Below the pieces are notes generated by a model. That model was not told where the DNA came from. It saw nothing but the letters and a program-made list of their open reading frames with translations, and did no database searches. A stretch of DNA of 7,660 bases from Cyanobium sp. (GTDB lineage Bacteria > Cyanobacteriota > Cyanobacteriia > PCC-6307 > Cyanobiaceae): NCBI GenBank assembly GCA_014191535.1, contig BJHC01000061.1, forward strand, positions 1 through 7,660. Direction: 5' to 3'. Every line of letters begins with the position of its first letter. Position 1 is the first letter of the stretch. Positions 5,618-7,660 of this stretch are shown here, in pieces. Made by a program: the position numbers and the translations under genes.

Positions 5618-7645
5618 ATGCCCCAGCAGATCGTCATCGCTGAGCAGCTGCGGATCGCCGCCGTGCTCACCGACGACCGTGTTGATGAACTCGTGGTGGC
5701 CCAGGGCCGCTACCAGATCGGCGATGTGTACCTCGGCACCGTGGAGAACGTGTTGCCGGGCATTGACGCTGCCTTCGTGAACATCGGCGAAGGCGAAAAA
5801 AATGGCTTTATCCATGTCACCGACCTCGGCCCGCTGCGGCTGAAGAAGGGCACGGTGGGCATCACCGAGCTGCTGGAGCCGCGCCAGAAGGTGCTGGTGC
5901 AGGTGATGAAGGAGCCCACCGGCACCAAGGGGCCTCGCCTCACCGGCAACCTCACCCTGCCGGGCCGTTTCCTGGTGCTGCAGCCCCACGGCCAGGGGGT
6001 GAACATCTCCCGCCGCATCAATGCCGAAAGCGAGCGCAACCGCCTGCGGGCCCTCGGGGTGCTGATCAAGCCGCCCGGTGCCGGGCTGCTGGTGCGCACC
6101 GAAGCCGAAGGGGTGAGCGAGGAGCAGCTGATCGACGACCTCGAGGCCCTGCTGCGGCAATGGGAGGCGATTCAGACCGCTGCGGAAACCGCCAGCCCGC
6201 CGGTGCTGCTCAACCGCGATGAAGATTTCATCCATCGCATCCTGCGCGACCACTGCGGTCCGGAGGTGACGCGCATCGTGGTGGATTGCGCCGATGGTGT
6301 CTCTCGCGTTCAGGCCTTCCTGGGGGCCGACCAGGGCCAGGTGCAGGTGGAGCTCCATCCGGAACCGGCGGAGATCCTGGAGCACTTCAAGGTCAATGCG
6401 GCCATCCGCGATGCCCTCAAGCCCCGGGTGGATCTGCCCTCCGGCGGCTACGTGATCATTGAGCCCACCGAGGCGCTCACGGTGATCGACGTGAACTCGG
6501 GCTCGTTCACCCGTTCCGCCAACGCCCGCGAGACGGTGCTGTGGACCAACACCGAAGCGGCCACGGAAATCGCGCGCCAGCTCAAGCTGCGCAACATCGG
6601 TGGCGTGGTGATCATCGACTTCATCGACATGGAGTCGCGCCGCGATCAGCTGCAGGTGCTGGAGCACTTCACCGCCGCCGTTCGCCACGATTCGGCCCGT
6701 CCCCAGATCGCCCAGATCACTGAACTGGGCCTGGTGGAGCTCACCCGCAAGCGCCAGGGTCAGAACATCTATGAGCTGTTCGGTCGCGCCTGCCCCAGCT
6801 GCGGCGGCCTCGGCCACGTGGCGGTGCTGCCGGGTAAGGACAGCCTGCAGCCGCTGGCGGCGGCCCCCGGCCTGGTGCGCTCCGCCGCGTCCGCCCGCGC
6901 TGAGGTGTACAGCCCCAGTGGCGGAGAGAGTTCCGGCGGACGCCGTCGCCGCGGCGGCCGTGGCGGCCGTGGTGCCTCGGAACTCACCGAGCTGCCGCCC
7001 CTCCAGGAGAGCTTCGCTTCCCAGGGTGCGGGCCAATCCCATGAGGCGGCCCTCGATGCCGCTGAGGCGCCCTCACGGCGCCCCGAGGCGGAGTTGGTGG
7101 CGGTGCCCATGCAGCCCGAGCAGGAGCTGGTGTACGGCTGGTTGGGCTTGAATCCGGCGCTCTTGCTGGATTCGGTGCCCAGCACCGACAACCTGGTGGT
7201 GCGCGTGGTGCGCCCCGGCGAGGATGCGGATGCGGTGCTGGAGGAGGCCCGCCAGCAGTTGGCCGCCGCCGGCCCACGCCGTCGCCGCCGCGGTCGCGGC
7301 GGTGCCCAGGGCGGCGCGGAGGCGGCCCCTGCACCCCAGGCCACGGACTTCGTGGCTGCTGGGGTGGAGGCGGACTCTGCGCCGGCCCCCCTGCCCGTGA
7401 CGGTGGAGATCACCCCGCTGCCGGTCACCCTGCCGCAGGATCTGCCCGAGCCGGAGCCCGTGAGCAATGGCCGCGGTAGCCGCAGCACCCGTAGCCGCTC
7501 CCGCGCTGGCGCCACTGCTGCTGCGGCCGTCACTGTGACCGAACCGGTGTTGGCGGCTGAGCCGGTGGCGGCCCCTGCGGAGGCCGACACCGATGACAAC
7601 GGCGAACCGCGCCGCCGCCGCCGCCGCTCCTCCGCGGCCGTCTGA
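5618..7645 (+). CDS. rne: Ribonuclease E (cyanobacterial type, Rne/Rng family)
   Basis: This single-strand-specific endoribonuclease starts mRNA decay and processes rRNA/tRNA precursors and small RNAs. At 675 residues it has the usual length of cyanobacterial RNase E and lacks the long scaffold of the E. coli enzyme. Order: N-terminal RNase H-like part; S1 domain, about 35-118 (GDVYLGTVENVLPGIDAAFVNIG, split here by no gaps); 5'-sensor segment with Arg160-Thr161 (LLVRTEAEG); DNase I-like catalytic part with the metal-binding Asp291 (VIDVNSGSF) and Asp334 (IIDFIDME); and the zinc-link Cys392-x2-Cys395 (ACPSCGG) for tetramer assembly. Residues from about 405 are low-complexity, Ala/Pro/Glu-rich with basic islands (441-452, 554-562, 622-629), a hydrophobic island at 505-518, and a terminal R6-SSA-AV tail. 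The start matches the family's N-terminus; no Shine-Dalgarno is visible. A structured leader precedes it and another gene follows after 4 bases, so it probably heads an rne-rnhB unit and may autoregulate. Confidence 0.97.
   Translation: MPQQIVIAEQLRIAAVLTDDRVDELVVAQGRYQIGDVYLGTVENVLPGIDAAFVNIGEGEKNGFIHVTDLGPLRLKKGTVGITELLEPRQKVLVQVMKEPTGTKGPRLTGNLTLPGRFLVLQPHGQGVNISRRINAESERNRLRALGVLIKPPGAGLLVRTEAEGVSEEQLIDDLEALLRQWEAIQTAAETASPPVLLNRDEDFIHRILRDHCGPEVTRIVVDCADGVSRVQAFLGADQGQVQVELHPEPAEILEHFKVNAAIRDALKPRVDLPSGGYVIIEPTEALTVIDVNSGSFTRSANARETVLWTNTEAATEIARQLKLRNIGGVVIIDFIDMESRRDQLQVLEHFTAAVRHDSARPQIAQITELGLVELTRKRQGQNIYELFGRACPSCGGLGHVAVLPGKDSLQPLAAAPGLVRSAASARAEVYSPSGGESSGGRRRRGGRGGRGASELTELPPLQESFASQGAGQSHEAALDAAEAPSRRPEAELVAVPMQPEQELVYGWLGLNPALLLDSVPSTDNLVVRVVRPGEDADAVLEEARQQLAAAGPRRRRRGRGGAQGGAEAAPAPQATDFVAAGVEADSAPAPLPVTVEITPLPVTLPQDLPEPEPVSNGRGSRSTRSRSRAGATAAAAVTVTEPVLAAEPVAAPAEADTDDNGEPRRRRRRSSAAV
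7130..7171 (+). other. Hydrophobic/aromatic island in the RNase E tail
   Basis: Residues 505-518 (VYGWLGLNPALLLD) form an ordered-looking island in an otherwise disordered, low-complexity tail. Such short linear motifs in RNase E tails often anchor partner proteins or membranes. In cyanobacterial RNase E, tail subregions are known to bind partners such as an RNA helicase. Which partner this segment would bind is unknown. Confidence 0.4.
7610..7636 (+). other. PNPase-recognition nonapeptide at the RNase E C-terminus
   Basis: Residues 665-673 read RRRRRRSSA. This nonapeptide is the reported cyanobacteria-specific element through which RNase E binds polynucleotide phosphorylase. It implies that a minimal degradosome forms in this organism. 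The six arginines are all encoded by CGC, giving a perfect (CGC)6 run at 7610-7627, which could change length by slippage. Confidence 0.75.
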
Positions 7646-7649
7646 GCCC

Positions 7650-7660
7650 ATGGCCACCCC
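7650..7660 (+). CDS. rnhB: Start of the next gene, probably ribonuclease HII (partial)
   Basis: An ATG at 7650, 4 bases after the rne stop, opens a frame reading Met-Ala-Thr-Pro before the window ends. Three further residues cannot identify a protein. The assignment rests on the widespread cyanobacterial order rne-rnhB, in which RNase HII (removal of RNA from DNA-RNA hybrids) follows directly. The tight spacing suggests co-transcription with rne. Confidence 0.45.

Noticed and set aside
6939..6975. Gly/Arg codon repeats in rne as a DNA repeat element
   Set aside because: They are explained by the RG-rich basic island of the RNase E tail (residues 441-452) with mixed codons.
5357..7042. 561-codon open frame on the minus strand
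   Set aside because: It is antisense to most of rne and part of its leader, with a low-complexity product and no recognisable domain.

Overview
The window is GC-rich DNA (about two thirds G+C by eye) with strongly G/C-ending codons. The genes point to a picocyanobacterium of the Synechococcus/Cyanobium type. The evidence is a plant/cyanobacterial-type LL-diaminopimelate aminotransferase, a short ClpS, a fused B12-binding-type radical SAM/DUF2344 protein, and an RNase E that ends in the cyanobacteria-specific arginine-rich PNPase-binding tail. There is no sign of a mobile element, CRISPR array, tRNA or rRNA. This looks like core chromosome.

Layout. Positions 1-2171 hold a leftward gene set, read right to left: dapL (lysine and peptidoglycan precursor synthesis), clpS (N-degron adaptor of the Clp protease), then a CPBP-family intramembrane protease that runs off the left edge. 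The last two are translationally coupled (the stop and start share a base and there is a strong Shine-Dalgarno). From about 2219 rightward, divergent from dapL, lies the roughly 930-residue radical SAM protein. It is followed by a 615-base gene-free stretch (5003-5617), then rne (5618-7645) and, 4 bases later, the first codons of a further gene that by synteny should be rnhB.

The most interesting part is 5003-5617. It is best read as a long 5' leader of rne. It has a plausible promoter directly after the radical SAM stop codon, about 65% pyrimidines on the mRNA strand and several perfect short hairpins. Directly in front of the rne start are two overlapping hairpins that cannot form together, and there is no Shine-Dalgarno. 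RNase E autoregulation through its own 5' UTR is established in Escherichia coli, so this leader is a good candidate for a comparable control element.

Functionally, the right half links an uncharacterised radical SAM enzyme with RNA-processing genes. The same association (radical SAM, DUF2344, RNase E/G, often with rplU and rpmA) is known from distant bacteria such as clostridia, which suggests a role near RNA or ribosome maturation. The left half combines lysine/DAP synthesis with two proteolysis genes, with no obvious shared pathway. I did not find a wholly new multi-gene system. The candidates for new biology are the rne leader and the radical SAM/DUF2344 protein.
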